DNA from: Acidaminococcaceae bacterium
GTDB lineage: Bacteria; Bacillota; Negativicutes; Acidaminococcales; Acidaminococcaceae
Length of the DNA stretch: 43,878 nt
Assembly (NCBI GenBank): GCA_017405945.1
Contig: JAFQZL010000027.1
Location: forward strand, 1-43,878
Direction: 5' to 3'
Shown here: positions 8,659 through 17,293 of the stretch, piece after piece
How the letters are laid out: the number at the start of each line of letters is the position of its first letter
Position numbering within the stretch: the stretch's first letter is position 1
Notes under the pieces: generated by a model
Database searches by the model: none
Seen by the model: only the letters and a program-made list of their open reading frames with translations
What the model was told of the DNA's origin: nothing
Program-made: the position numbers and the translations under genes

Positions 8659-11430
8659 ATGGCAGATAAATTTTTGATTATTGACGGAAGCAGCCTTATC
8701 CATCGCGCTTTTTTTGCCCTGCCCCCCCTGACTACCCGCAAAGGGCAGCACACCGGCGCTGTGTACGGTTTCCTGCGCATGTTCCACAAGTTGCTGCAGG
8801 ATGTTAAGCCACGTTGGGTGGCTGCGGCCTTTGACAAATCAAGAATAACCTTCCGCACAAAATTGTATGCGGATTACAAAGGCCAGCGGAAGCCTACGCC
8901 GCCGGAACTGAAGGAGCAGTTCCCTCTGTGCATGGAGGTGCTCCGGTCCATGGGCGTCCCTGCTCTGGAATTGGATGATTACGAAGCGGACGACATTATC
9001 GGCACCTTTGCGAAAAAGGTGGATCCTTCTGTGGAGGTGTATATTGTTACCGGCGACCGGGATGAACTACAGCTTATCGATGACCGTACCCGGGTCATGT
9101 ATACGAAGAAGGGCATCTCCGATATAAAGTTATATGATAAAGAAACGTTTGCGGGAGACTACGAAGGTCTTGTTCCTCTGCAGCTCATTGACCTGAAGGG
9201 CCTTATGGGAGATACATCCGACAACATTCCCGGCGTGCCGGGGGTAGGTCCCAAGACTGCGCTGAAGCTGATTGCAGAATACGGCAGTGTGGAAAACGTG
9301 ATGGCGCATGTTGAAGAGGTCAAAGGGAAAAGCCTGAAAGAAAAGCTGGCCAACAATAAGGAACAGGCGCTTCTTTCCAAAGAACTGGCCACGATTTATA
9401 CACAAGTGCCGGGACTGGACCTGGCATTGGATGTCTATGCCCTTAAACCGCTGGAAGAAAAAACCAGGCAAATGATGGCGGATTTGGAATTCCGCGATTT
9501 CTTTAACCAGTTCGGCCAGATTATGGGAATTGCTTCAGACGTTGAAAGCGGCGCAGCAACGGATAAGGCGGAAGAGGGGATGACATCTGCTGTAAAGGAG
9601 GCAGTACCGGGCAATGTAGCTGACGGCAATATGGGAAACCTGTTTGTTGCGGCAGCGGATAACAGGAATGCGGCGAATGCCGGTCCGGAAGCTGCTTCGA
9701 TCACGGATGACGGCATGGGAAGCCTGTTCGGAACGATGGTACCTGCCGCACGAGTGAAAGAGATTGGTCTTGCTTCCCAATGGCAGGAGGTGGCTGCATC
9801 TGTAGCTGCGGATCCTTCCACTATGGTCTGGTTCATGGCAGAAACGGCCGGGGAAATCCCGAACCTGCAGTTTGTGGCTGCCCGGGTGCTGTGCAGGGAC
9901 CAGGAATACCTTGTGAGCGGCGCGGAAGCCCTGGCGTCTTTTGCCGGATGGCTGGCAGAGGCGCCTAATCCCAAGGGCACGGCAGACAGCAAGGAAGTGT
10001 TCCGGACCTGTTTCTGTCAGGGTGTGGAAGCGCAGAATATAATAGAAGATATTACCCTGGGAGCCTACCTGGATGATCCCGGCCGCAGCAGTTACACGCT
10101 GGCAGATCTTGCCTGGCATTACCTGGGCCAGGACAGGGAGCCGGACTGCCATACCCTGGTCCGTGTGGCGGAGGCGGTTAAGCAGGCGCTGGTGGATAAA
10201 GAACTGACGCAGTTATATAAGGACATAGAACTGCCGCTGACTCCCGTGCTGGCCCGGATGGAACTGGCGGGGGTCACGGCGGACGAAAAGAAACTGGACG
10301 CCCTGAGCGGGGAGATGGCGGGGAAGCTGGCCCGTCTGGAGGATCTTGCCAAAGAGCAGGCAGGCGATCCGGGTTTTAACCCCAACTCCCCGAAACAGCT
10401 GGGGGTGGTCCTGTTTGAGAAGCTGGGACTTCCTGTGGTGAAAAAGACAAAGACCGGTTACTCCACCGACGTGAAGGTATTAGAGGAACTGCGGGACAAG
10501 CATCCTCTGGTGGATACCATCCTGCAGTACCGTGTGCTGGCCAAACTGCAGTCAACCTATCTGGAAGGACTGAAGCCCCTGATCAACAGGACGACAGGAA
10601 GGATCCATACTCATTTTCAGCAAACCGTCACGGTAACGGGACGCCTGTCCAGTACGGATCCCAACCTGCAGAACATTCCCACCCGCACGGAAATCGGCCG
10701 TGGAATCCGCGCGCTATTTGTTCCCGGGGAAGGCTACGACTGGCTCATGTCCTGCGATTATTCCCAGATTGAACTGCGGATTCTTGCCCACGTGGCTCAG
10801 GATCCCCTGATGCTGGAATCTTTCCGGGAAAACCAGGACGTCCATGCCCGTACAGCCAGCGAAGTATTTGGGGTGCCGCTGGACCTGGTATCCCATGAAA
10901 TGCGCGGCCGGGCCAAAGCGGTCAATTTTGGAATCGTATATGGTATCAGCGATTTTGGTCTGGCGGTGCAGCTGGGCTGCAGCCGGAAAGAAGCCGGTGA
11001 GTTTATTGAGAATTATCTGGTTCGGTACAAGGGCGTGAAAGAATATATGGAACGGATGAAGGCCCTGGCCCGTAATCAGGGGTATGTAACGACGCTGTTG
11101 GGGCGCCGCCGTTACCTGCCGGACATCAACAACCGCAATTTCAATCTGCGTAGCTTTGCGGAACGGACGGCTATCAATACGCCGATTCAGGGCACAGCCG
11201 CTGATATAATGAAGCTGGCCATGCTGCGGGTGGACACGGCGCTGCGGAAGTCAGGCCTGTCTTCCCGGGTATTGCTGCAGGTGCATGACGAGCTGGTGCT
11301 GGAAGTGAAGGAAGCGGAACGGGAAGCTACTGCAGATTTGGTGCAGGCCGAGATGCAGAATGCTTTCAGACTGGACGTGCCTCTGTTGGCGGAAGTCAAT
11401 TACGGCAAAGACTGGGCGTCTGCAAAGTAG
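8659..11430 (+). CDS. polA: DNA polymerase I
   Basis: Fills gaps and removes primers in replication and repair. 923 aa, full length. The N-terminal 5'-3' exonuclease (FEN) domain is intact, starting IDGSSLIHRAFFALPPL, with YEADDIIG, GDRDELQLI and GVPGVGPKTA. The central 3'-5' exonuclease region looks inactive: the place of the FDTET motif reads FMAET, losing the first metal-binding Asp. The polymerase domain is complete: TGRLSSTDPNLQNIP, motif A DYSQIELR (Asp700), O-helix RGRAKAVNFGIVYG and motif C QVHDELV (Asp877). A proofreading-deficient Pol I is common in Firmicutes. coaE follows 64 nt later. Confidence 0.96.
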   Translation: MADKFLIIDGSSLIHRAFFALPPLTTRKGQHTGAVYGFLRMFHKLLQDVKPRWVAAAFDKSRITFRTKLYADYKGQRKPTPPELKEQFPLCMEVLRSMGVPALELDDYEADDIIGTFAKKVDPSVEVYIVTGDRDELQLIDDRTRVMYTKKGISDIKLYDKETFAGDYEGLVPLQLIDLKGLMGDTSDNIPGVPGVGPKTALKLIAEYGSVENVMAHVEEVKGKSLKEKLANNKEQALLSKELATIYTQVPGLDLALDVYALKPLEEKTRQMMADLEFRDFFNQFGQIMGIASDVESGAATDKAEEGMTSAVKEAVPGNVADGNMGNLFVAAADNRNAANAGPEAASITDDGMGSLFGTMVPAARVKEIGLASQWQEVAASVAADPSTMVWFMAETAGEIPNLQFVAARVLCRDQEYLVSGAEALASFAGWLAEAPNPKGTADSKEVFRTCFCQGVEAQNIIEDITLGAYLDDPGRSSYTLADLAWHYLGQDREPDCHTLVRVAEAVKQALVDKELTQLYKDIELPLTPVLARMELAGVTADEKKLDALSGEMAGKLARLEDLAKEQAGDPGFNPNSPKQLGVVLFEKLGLPVVKKTKTGYSTDVKVLEELRDKHPLVDTILQYRVLAKLQSTYLEGLKPLINRTTGRIHTHFQQTVTVTGRLSSTDPNLQNIPTRTEIGRGIRALFVPGEGYDWLMSCDYSQIELRILAHVAQDPLMLESFRENQDVHARTASEVFGVPLDLVSHEMRGRAKAVNFGIVYGISDFGLAVQLGCSRKEAGEFIENYLVRYKGVKEYMERMKALARNQGYVTTLLGRRRYLPDINNRNFNLRSFAERTAINTPIQGTAADIMKLAMLRVDTALRKSGLSSRVLLQVHDELVLEVKEAEREATADLVQAEMQNAFRLDVPLLAEVNYGKDWASAK

Positions 11431-11443
11431 TTCTGCAAAGCAT

Positions 11444-11470
11444 GGAAAAGACATCGCAAACACGTCAACG
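11444..11470 (+). repeat. 27-bp intergenic repeat, copy 1 (polA-coaE gap)
   Basis: This sequence, which begins GGAAAAGACATCGCAAA, recurs at 30914-30940 with a single difference. The first half is also related to both ends of the long hairpin at 23143-23315. Here it stands alone, between the polA stop and the coaE ribosome binding site. Confidence 0.75.
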
Positions 11471-11494
11471 TTTTTTGTTAGAAGGTGTGAGAGT

Positions 11495-12094
11495 ATGATA
11501 GTTATCGGCTTAACCGGCGGCATCGGCAGCGGCAAAAGCACTGTATCTTCTTATATGAAAAAATTAGGCGTCCCTGTCTTTGACGCGGATGCCTCCAGCC
11601 GGGCTGCAGTGAGAAAAGGAAGCCCCTGCCTGCAAAAAATTGTAACTTTTTTCGGACCTGACTGTCTCCTGCCTGATGGGGAGCTGAACCGTCCCTGGGT
11701 AGCAGATAAAGTATTTCATAATAAATCGATTCTGAAACAGTACGAAAAAATCGTGCAGGATCAGGTCTGGGCAGAAGCGCAGCAGTTTCTGGCAGAAGAA
11801 CGTGAAAAAAACACAACGGCGGTGCTGTTAGATGTACCGCTGCTCATTGAGTGCGGCTGGCATACGAAAATGGACAGCGTATGGTTGGTAAAAGTACCAA
11901 AGGAAGTCCAGATACAGCGTGCCATGCTGCGGGACGGAGCTACAGAAGAAGCGGTGACGGCCCGTATCAATGCTCAGATGTCGCTGGCAGACAAAGAAAG
12001 ATTTGCTGACGTGGTCATCGACAACAGCGGCTCCCTTGATAACACAAAAGCCCAGGTAACAGCACAGCTGCAAAAAGTATTGGGTGCCGTATAA
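11495..12094 (+). CDS. coaE: Dephospho-CoA kinase
   Basis: Last step of coenzyme A synthesis: phosphorylates the 3'-hydroxyl of dephospho-CoA with ATP. 199 aa, typical. The P-loop is GLTGGIGSGKST at residues 5-16, followed by FDADASSR and LDVPLLIECG, both characteristic of CoaE. The ATG at 11495 is chosen because it puts the P-loop at the N-terminus and has AAGGTG 8 nt upstream; the frame stays open upstream through the 27-bp repeat. The polA-coaE order is common in Firmicutes. Confidence 0.95.
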   Translation: MIVIGLTGGIGSGKSTVSSYMKKLGVPVFDADASSRAAVRKGSPCLQKIVTFFGPDCLLPDGELNRPWVADKVFHNKSILKQYEKIVQDQVWAEAQQFLAEEREKNTTAVLLDVPLLIECGWHTKMDSVWLVKVPKEVQIQRAMLRDGATEEAVTARINAQMSLADKERFADVVIDNSGSLDNTKAQVTAQLQKVLGAV

Positions 12095-12155
12095 TACTCT
12101 GTACAAAAACCGGACGAGGGTTTATAATGGCACGTGACCATTGTACAGGAAACAG

Positions 12156-12899
12156 ATGGGAGTCCGGATTTTGACGGAAAAAAAGGCAAAACAGGAACAA
12201 AAAGCAAAACAGGAAAAAACGGTCCGGGAAACCGGCAGCGAATCTGTGAAACGCCGCCGCGTAAAACGGGTGCGCCGTCCTGTAAAGCGTAAAAGAGCAA
12301 ATGCAGAGCAGAAGGCAAGCAGCAGGCGTATGCGGGTCTATGTGCTGTTGCTGCTTGTTATATTGTTTTTTGCAGGCTGGCGGCTCTGGCGAAGTGACGC
12401 GGTACAGATGCGCTTCGTCTATATGTGGCCATACCAGAATGAAATTGTCACCTACGCCCGGCGTAATGACATTGATCCGTTTCTGGTGGCGGCAGTCATA
12501 AAAAACGAAAGCGAGTTTAAACCGGGGGCTGTTTCGCCGGTAGGAGCCATCGGTATGATGCAGATCATGCCGGAAACCGGGGAGTGGATTGCGAAGCAGA
12601 TGGGCCTGAACAACTATAATGTAGATTCTTTATATAATCCCGGCGTTAACATCCGTATGGGCTGCTGGTATCTTTCGGAATTGAAATTCGAATTCCGCGA
12701 TAACCTGTTACTGATGATGATGGCCTACAACGCAGGGCGTGGCAATACCCACGGATGGATGAACGCCAACGCCTGGGATTACACTTTCGGGGAAATCGGA
12801 AAGATTCCTTATCCGGAATCGCGTAATTATGTAGCTTCCGTGTTACACGACCGTGACGAATACTACCGGCTGTATAAAGATAAAATAGAAGCAAAGTAA
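12156..12899 (+). CDS. Membrane-anchored lytic transglycosylase (SLT domain)
   Basis: Cleaves the glycan strands of peptidoglycan, leaving 1,6-anhydro ends. About 247 aa. A strongly basic, Lys/Arg/Glu-rich cytoplasmic tail (about 55 residues) is followed by one transmembrane helix (VYVLLLLVILFFAGWRLW) and a C-terminal Slt70-like domain outside the membrane. Catalytic Glu118 lies in KNESEF, followed by GAIGMMQIMPETG and AYNAGRGN. The ATG at 12156 has AGGA 6 nt upstream; a TTG five codons earlier is an alternative. It follows coaE by about 60 nt and may be co-transcribed. Confidence 0.9.
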   Translation: MGVRILTEKKAKQEQKAKQEKTVRETGSESVKRRRVKRVRRPVKRKRANAEQKASSRRMRVYVLLLLVILFFAGWRLWRSDAVQMRFVYMWPYQNEIVTYARRNDIDPFLVAAVIKNESEFKPGAVSPVGAIGMMQIMPETGEWIAKQMGLNNYNVDSLYNPGVNIRMGCWYLSELKFEFRDNLLLMMMAYNAGRGNTHGWMNANAWDYTFGEIGKIPYPESRNYVASVLHDRDEYYRLYKDKIEAK

Positions 12900-12913
12900 A
12901 ACGGCGGATAATC

Positions 12914-12940
12914 AGGTTCCGTTACCGCTGACCGGAACCT
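12914..12940 (+). terminator. Possible terminator hairpin after the lytic transglycosylase
   Basis: AGGTTCCG and CGGAACCT form a perfect 8-bp stem, but only a short T-run follows. It is placed where a terminator is expected; weak by itself. Confidence 0.4.
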
Positions 12941-13046
12941 GTTTCGTCACAGGAACTTCAGCCGGCAACTTTTGTTTCAACTGAAATAAAATTCACGTTT
13001 TTTTCACAACACTTACAATCACGTTAAATTTTTTTGCTTTTATATA

Positions 13047-13075
13047 TAGACTGTTACATTTAAGTGTGATATAAT
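13047..13075 (+). promoter_or_regulatory. Predicted promoter upstream of the 193-aa hypothetical gene
   Basis: TAGACT (13047-13052), 17-nt spacer, TATAAT (13070-13075). The -35 differs from TTGACT at one position. The surrounding 100 nt are AT-rich. Confidence 0.45.
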
Positions 13076-13128
13076 TCTCACAAGTTTTCAGGAAACTTTT
13101 AGACCACATTTCAGTATCAGGAATTTAT

Positions 13129-13710
13129 ATGGAGAAGACACGGAATGAAGCCGTTGAAAGGCTTCTCTCCGGGTACCGCCGTTACTACAATGTGACGCGG
13201 TATGACGGCGGCTTCAACCCGCCTCCCGAAGAATATAAAGGAATAAGTGAAGCAGGAAAGCTGACTCCTCCGGTCCTGCCGGGGGAAATTTGTTTTGTCG
13301 CTCTTTGCGAGTATTACGAAAAGGCAGAGCAGTATTTCCTCTTCAAATCCAACGAGTTATGGGCTACCCATCAGGAAGAGTTTATTTTCCTGTTCTCTGT
13401 AAAAAACCTGACGAAAGAGTTTTTCGAGGCCTGCCGCGATTTTGCCTATGGAGAAGGCATGAAGCTGGCCCATATCGGTCCGGGGCACATGTACTCCTAC
13501 GTCACGCCGGTCATTATCTGTGATACGGCCGAGGCGGATGCGGTTAAGGCATTGGAAAAGACGAAAATCTATAAAAGTTTCAAGTTTTCTTTTCATGGAT
13601 GGATGGATTTTCATGCAGCCTGTTTTGAGGCGTCAAAGCATAAGCTGCATTTTAATCATAGTGGTCTTTGTATGAAAAAGAGCCTGGAAAAAGTATTTGG
13701 GTTGCGCTGA
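13129..13710 (+). CDS. Uncharacterised 193-aa cytoplasmic protein
   Basis: I do not recognise a named family with confidence. The protein has no signal peptide or membrane segment. It is rich in aromatic residues: YRRYYNVTRYDGGFN near the N-terminus, CEYYEKAEQYFLF, then FEACRDFAYGEGMKLAHIGPGHMYSYVTPVIICD, and a C-terminal part with several His and Cys (FHGWMDFHAACFEASKH, HFNHSGLCMKK). It resembles conserved single-domain Firmicute proteins of unknown function. AGGA lies 6 nt before the ATG. It is followed after 92 nt by cstA in the same direction, with a hairpin between, so the two may share a transcript. Confidence 0.7.
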   Translation: MEKTRNEAVERLLSGYRRYYNVTRYDGGFNPPPEEYKGISEAGKLTPPVLPGEICFVALCEYYEKAEQYFLFKSNELWATHQEEFIFLFSVKNLTKEFFEACRDFAYGEGMKLAHIGPGHMYSYVTPVIICDTAEADAVKALEKTKIYKSFKFSFHGWMDFHAACFEASKHKLHFNHSGLCMKKSLEKVFGLR

Positions 13711-13752
13711 TCCTTTCCCTTCAGGGAAAAAACCAAGCGTCAGTGCTTCCCG

Positions 13753-13778
13753 GGGAACGCAACGTACCAGGCGTTCCC
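13753..13778 (+). promoter_or_regulatory. Hairpin between the hypothetical gene and cstA
   Basis: GGGAACGC and GCGTTCCC pair perfectly around a 10-nt loop. No T-run follows; the cstA ribosome binding site starts 12 nt later. It could be an mRNA processing or translation control element. Confidence 0.45.
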
Positions 13779-13802
13779 GCAAAGATGCAAGGAGGGTTTA
13801 TT

Positions 13803-15521
13803 GTGAACACACTGGTATTACTTCTCATCTCCGTTGCTGTGCTGTTTTGCGGCTACGTCATGTATGGCGGCTGGCTGGTCAAACAGTGGGGCGTAGGGGA
13901 AGGGGACATCCCGACACCGGCCCATGCGCTGGAAGACGGCGTCGACTATGTTCCCGCAAAAGCACCCGTACTTATGGGGCATCATTTTTCGTCCATTGCC
14001 GGCGCAGGTCCTATCACCGGCCCTATCGGCGCGGCTATGTTCGGCTGGCTGCCTGTGACCCTGTGGATCCTGGTAGGCGGCGTTTTCTTCGGCGGCGTCC
14101 ATGACTTCGGCGCCCTGTTCGCGTCCGTACGGCATAAAGGCCAGTCCATCGGCGAAGTTATTTCCGCCAATATGTCCCGCCGGGCAAAACGTCTTTTCAT
14201 TATTTTCTCGTACCTGACCCTGATCCTGGTTGTAGCGGCTTTTGCGGCCATCGTGGCTTCCACCTTCGGCGCCAAAGTCGTGAACGGCGCTATTGACTAC
14301 AAGGCCAGCGCTACCAACGCATCCGTGGCCATGGTATCCATCATGTTCATCCTGATTGCCATCGTATTCGGTGTTGCCGTATACCGCCGCCATGCTTCCA
14401 TGGTGACTTCTTCCATTCTGGGCGTCATTGCCATCGTGCTCTGCATGGCCATCGGCATGAACTTCCATCCGTTCTACTTCACTACCGGCACCTGGATGTG
14501 GATTATCGGTGTTTATATCACTATTGCTTCCGTAACCCCGGTCTGGATCCTGTTGCAGCCCCGTGACTACCTGAGCTCCTTCCTGCTGTATGCGATGCTG
14601 ATCGTAGCCATCATCGGCATTGTAGGCGCTCATCCCAATATCGATCCGAAACTGTTCCCGGCTGTAACCGGTTTTGCGGTTGACAACGGCAACGGCGTAC
14701 AGCTGCTGTTCCCGATTCTGTTTACCACCGTAGCCTGCGGTGCTATCTCCGGTTTCCATTCTCTGGTTTCCTCCGGCACCACTTCCAAACAGCTGGATAA
14801 GGAAAGCGACGCTAAACCTATTGCTTACGGCGGCATGCTGCTGGAATGCGTGCTGGCCATCATCACCGTCTGCGCTATCGCTTATGCCCGGACCACCGGT
14901 CATACCAAAGGCGCTACGGATATTTTTGCAGGCGGCATTGCGGCCATGGTTGCTGCCATCCCCGGCCTGGAAGGCATGGAAACATCCTTCTACACCCTGC
15001 TGGTGCTGACCTATTCCGCTTTCTGCCTGACTTCTCTGGATACGGCTACCCGTCTGGCCCGCTTCATGTTCCAGGAATTCTGGCTGGAACCCGGCGAGAC
15101 TGTACATGACGTGAAAGACGGTTTCCGTAAGTTTATGGTAAATCCTTATTTTGCTACGATTCTTACCGTTGTGCTGGGCGTTCTGTTAGGCCTCAACGGC
15201 TTTGCCAAGATCTGGGGTCTGTTCGGCGCTGCCAACCAGCTGCTGGCCGGTATTGGTCTGCTGGCGGTTGCTACCTGGCTGGGCAATGCGGGCAAGAACA
15301 ACAAGATGTTCCTGTTCCCCATGACCTTTATGCTGGTCGTAACTATCTGCTCTTTGATCCTGACCATCAAAAACCAGCTGGGCATCATTGCCAAAGGTGC
15401 TGCCCACTGGGGTCCTTACGCACAGGCGGGCATCGGCACCCTGCTGGTGCTGCTGGCCTTTGTACTGGCCATTGAAGGCTATCAGACCATTGCCCATCCG
15501 AAAGAGATTGCGAAGAGATAA
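13803..15521 (+). CDS. cstA: Carbon starvation protein CstA family transporter
   Basis: Polytopic membrane protein, 572 aa with many hydrophobic helices. The CstA family is linked to peptide uptake and, in E. coli, to pyruvate uptake. Hallmarks are GHHFSSIAGAGPITGPIGA (about residue 60), GGVFFGGVHDFGALFASVRHKG, and near the C-terminus SLDTATRLARFMFQE and LFGAANQLLAGI. The start is a GTG at 13803 with GGAGGG 6 nt upstream; an in-frame ATG six codons earlier lies ahead of that site and is less likely. A strong terminator follows. It fits an organism that lives on peptides and amino acids. Confidence 0.93.
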   Translation: MNTLVLLLISVAVLFCGYVMYGGWLVKQWGVGEGDIPTPAHALEDGVDYVPAKAPVLMGHHFSSIAGAGPITGPIGAAMFGWLPVTLWILVGGVFFGGVHDFGALFASVRHKGQSIGEVISANMSRRAKRLFIIFSYLTLILVVAAFAAIVASTFGAKVVNGAIDYKASATNASVAMVSIMFILIAIVFGVAVYRRHASMVTSSILGVIAIVLCMAIGMNFHPFYFTTGTWMWIIGVYITIASVTPVWILLQPRDYLSSFLLYAMLIVAIIGIVGAHPNIDPKLFPAVTGFAVDNGNGVQLLFPILFTTVACGAISGFHSLVSSGTTSKQLDKESDAKPIAYGGMLLECVLAIITVCAIAYARTTGHTKGATDIFAGGIAAMVAAIPGLEGMETSFYTLLVLTYSAFCLTSLDTATRLARFMFQEFWLEPGETVHDVKDGFRKFMVNPYFATILTVVLGVLLGLNGFAKIWGLFGAANQLLAGIGLLAVATWLGNAGKNNKMFLFPMTFMLVVTICSLILTIKNQLGIIAKGAAHWGPYAQAGIGTLLVLLAFVLAIEGYQTIAHPKEIAKR

Positions 15522-15546
15522 TAGCAAAACGATATATTAATGATTT

Positions 15547-15583
15547 AAAAGAGATGCTTTTGCAAAAAAGCATCTCTTTTTTT
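15547..15583 (+). terminator. Rho-independent terminator of cstA
   Basis: AAAAGAGATGC and GCATCTCTTTT form the stem, extended by A-T pairs around a tiny loop. It is followed by T. Confidence 0.85.
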
Positions 15584-15610
15584 CCCGGACATTATTAAAT
15601 AGAAAATAGA

Positions 15611-15642
15611 AAAAAACGGATGTCCCTTTTTAAGGACATCCG
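15611..15642 (-). terminator. Terminator of the tRNA-Leu pair
   Basis: On the minus strand CGGATGTCC and GGACATCCG form a 9-bp stem, followed by six T (15616-15611). It sits just past the CCA end of tRNA-Leu(CAG). Confidence 0.85.
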
Positions 15643-15656
15643 CCTGTATTTTAAAT

Positions 15657-15743
15657 TGGTGCGGTAGAGAGGATTTGAACCTCCACGGGGTCAACCCCCA
15701 CTAGCTCCTGAGGCTAGCGCGTCTGCCGTTCCGCCACTACCGC
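15657..15743 (-). tRNA. tRNA-Leu (anticodon CAG)
   Basis: 87 nt including an encoded CCA. The acceptor stem is GCGGTAG/CTACCGC. The anticodon stem CTAGC/GCTAG encloses the loop CTCAGGA, so the anticodon is CAG, reading CUG codons. A long variable arm (type II) and GGTTCAAATCC T-loop region support Leu. It is second of a tandem pair. Confidence 0.93.
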
Positions 15744-15828
15744 ATGTTTCTGACATATTTCAGAACGCTTGTATAATATACAACGGATTCTGGTTTTTGT
15801 CAAGAACTTTTTTTGCAAACAAAAAATA

Positions 15829-15914
15829 TGGTGCGGTTGATGGGATTTGAACCCATACGAGGTTACCCTCACCACCCCCTCAAAGTGGCGTGTCTGCCGT
15901 TCCACCACAACCGC
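15829..15914 (-). tRNA. tRNA-Leu (anticodon GAG)
   Basis: 86 nt including CCA. The acceptor is GCGGTTG/CAACCGC. The anticodon stem CCACT/GGTGG encloses the loop TTGAGGG, so the anticodon is GAG, reading CUC and CUU. It is type II with a long variable arm. First of the pair and nearest to the promoter. Confidence 0.93.
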
Positions 15915-15940
15915 ATGAAACAATGATTTGCAACGAAATC

Positions 15941-15969
15941 ATATTAGCACACTTGACGCGGTTCGTCAA
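15941..15969 (-). promoter_or_regulatory. Predicted promoter of the tRNA-Leu pair
   Basis: On the minus strand TTGACG (15969-15964), 17-nt spacer, TAATAT (15946-15941). The -35 abuts the stop codon of the GH18 gene. Confidence 0.65.
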
Positions 15970-17088
15970 TCATTTTTTCTCTTCCTGCCGGTTTGCATTT
16001 TCTTTAACCGGCTCTGCCTCTTTCAGTTTTTCTTCCAGCATGGGCCAGACTTCCGGTTTTTCGAAGCCGTAGCGCCATGTAGCCAGGCCTGCCAGTTCAT
16101 ACTGTTTTAGCAGCCCTGCCTTGTGCTCCAGGCTGGTCCTGTTTTCCTGCCAGAAGGAGTAGGGCACGTCGCCTTCCATATAAGAATAATAGGTTACTTT
16201 TTCTTTATCCAGCCAGCGGCAGCGGAAGGTCTCATCGCTGTCTTTTTCTTTTATAATCTTTTCTGCCCCTTCCATGGTAAGGGTCTTGGCATAGAAACGT
16301 TTTTTGTCCTTATCGTAGTGCCACAGCCTCATGTACAGGGGCATGCCCAGCACAACTTTCTGGGAAGGCACTTCCTCCAGCGTATTTTTAATACCCCGCT
16401 CTACCCAGTCGTAACCGGCGGTAGGCCCTGCTTCAGGGCTGCTGCCTGAATACTGGTCATAAGCCATGACCATCATGTAATCCAAATGTTCTGCCAGGGC
16501 TTTCCTGTCAAAGCATAAAGACCAATTGGGGCTGCCTTTGGGGACGGTCACGTCCATGCTCAGAATCAGATTATCCTGCTGCGTAGCTTTGCGTATCTGT
16601 TTCACAAACTCCGTGATGCGGTCCTTGTCCGCTTCGTAAATATGCTCAAAGTCCAGGTTGATACCGTCGAACTTATGCTTCTGGTACTGCTGGCGCAGCT
16701 GTTCTATGACATACTTCTTTGCATTCTCATCGTCCAGCAGCTTTTTGGTCCGCTCCGGCTTGAATCCATTGGTGATTAACGGCCACACCTGGTAGCCTTT
16801 GGCGTGGGCCCGTTCCACATAGCCCTCCACGCTTTTGTCTTTGATTTTTCCAAAATCATTTTCGATTTCGTACCAGCAGGGGGAAACCACGTTGACGCCG
16901 GGCACTTTGTCCAAAACAGACAAGTCCACTTCCGGTTTGTGTTCGTGCTGCCACACCAGGTTGATTTTATAAGGCAACGGGGGCCTGGGCACTGGCTTAG
17001 GCTCCTCTTTGCCTTTGGTGCAGCCGGAAGAAGTCAGGCACCCAAGTGTCAGAAGCGTAACGAGAGCGTGAGAAAAAATATTATTCAT
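15970..17088 (-). CDS. Glycoside hydrolase family 18 protein, probable lipoprotein
   Basis: A 372-aa exported GH18-type glycosidase, probably acting on a beta-1,4-GlcNAc-containing polymer such as peptidoglycan. An N-terminal hydrophobic signal (residues 4-22) ends near Cys23; the lipobox (SSGC) is not ideal, so anchoring is likely but not certain. A Lys/Pro-rich linker follows. The catalytic GH18 signature DGINLDFE gives Asp141, Asp146 and the acid Glu148. MVMAYDQYSG and VLGMPLYMRLW match the family's later strands. The set resembles YaaH/SleL- and YdhD-like cortex or cell-wall hydrolases, but there is no LysM domain. Monocistronic; GGAG lies upstream of the ATG at 17088. Confidence 0.88.
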   Translation of the reverse strand: MNNIFSHALVTLLTLGCLTSSGCTKGKEEPKPVPRPPLPYKINLVWQHEHKPEVDLSVLDKVPGVNVVSPCWYEIENDFGKIKDKSVEGYVERAHAKGYQVWPLITNGFKPERTKKLLDDENAKKYVIEQLRQQYQKHKFDGINLDFEHIYEADKDRITEFVKQIRKATQQDNLILSMDVTVPKGSPNWSLCFDRKALAEHLDYMMVMAYDQYSGSSPEAGPTAGYDWVERGIKNTLEEVPSQKVVLGMPLYMRLWHYDKDKKRFYAKTLTMEGAEKIIKEKDSDETFRCRWLDKEKVTYYSYMEGDVPYSFWQENRTSLEHKAGLLKQYELAGLATWRYGFEKPEVWPMLEEKLKEAEPVKENANRQEEKK

Positions 17089-17188
17089 AACTGATTCTCC
17101 ATTACCAATATGAAATGATACCGCAAAGGGAAAACCTGGGTAATCAAGTTCGGTTTAGTGATGAAATTCCTTTTTAGCAAATCAATTG

Positions 17189-17214
17189 CATTATATCAAA
17201 TACATTATATCAAA
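17189..17214. repeat. Short tandem direct repeat in the GH18-MFS divergent region
   Basis: CATTATATCAAA occurs twice, 14 nt apart, in the 205-nt gap between two divergent genes. It could be a pair of regulator half-sites or simply AT-rich drift. Confidence 0.4.
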
Positions 17215-17293
17215 AAAACGAAATGCGTGTGCAGGTGTTTTAATTCAAAAATTCTTATGTTATAATGTTAAGACGAATACGGCGGTGATTTGT

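Noticed and set aside
11360..11494. N-terminal extension of CoaE back into polA
   Set aside because: The frame is open, but the P-loop belongs at the N-terminus and a ribosome binding site points to 11495. The upstream part translates the intergenic repeat.
13818..15107. 429-codon frame antisense to cstA
   Set aside because: It is the mirror of a well-supported gene; the translation is rich in His, Gln and Gly, as expected from antisense of a GC-rich membrane protein. No start signals were seen.
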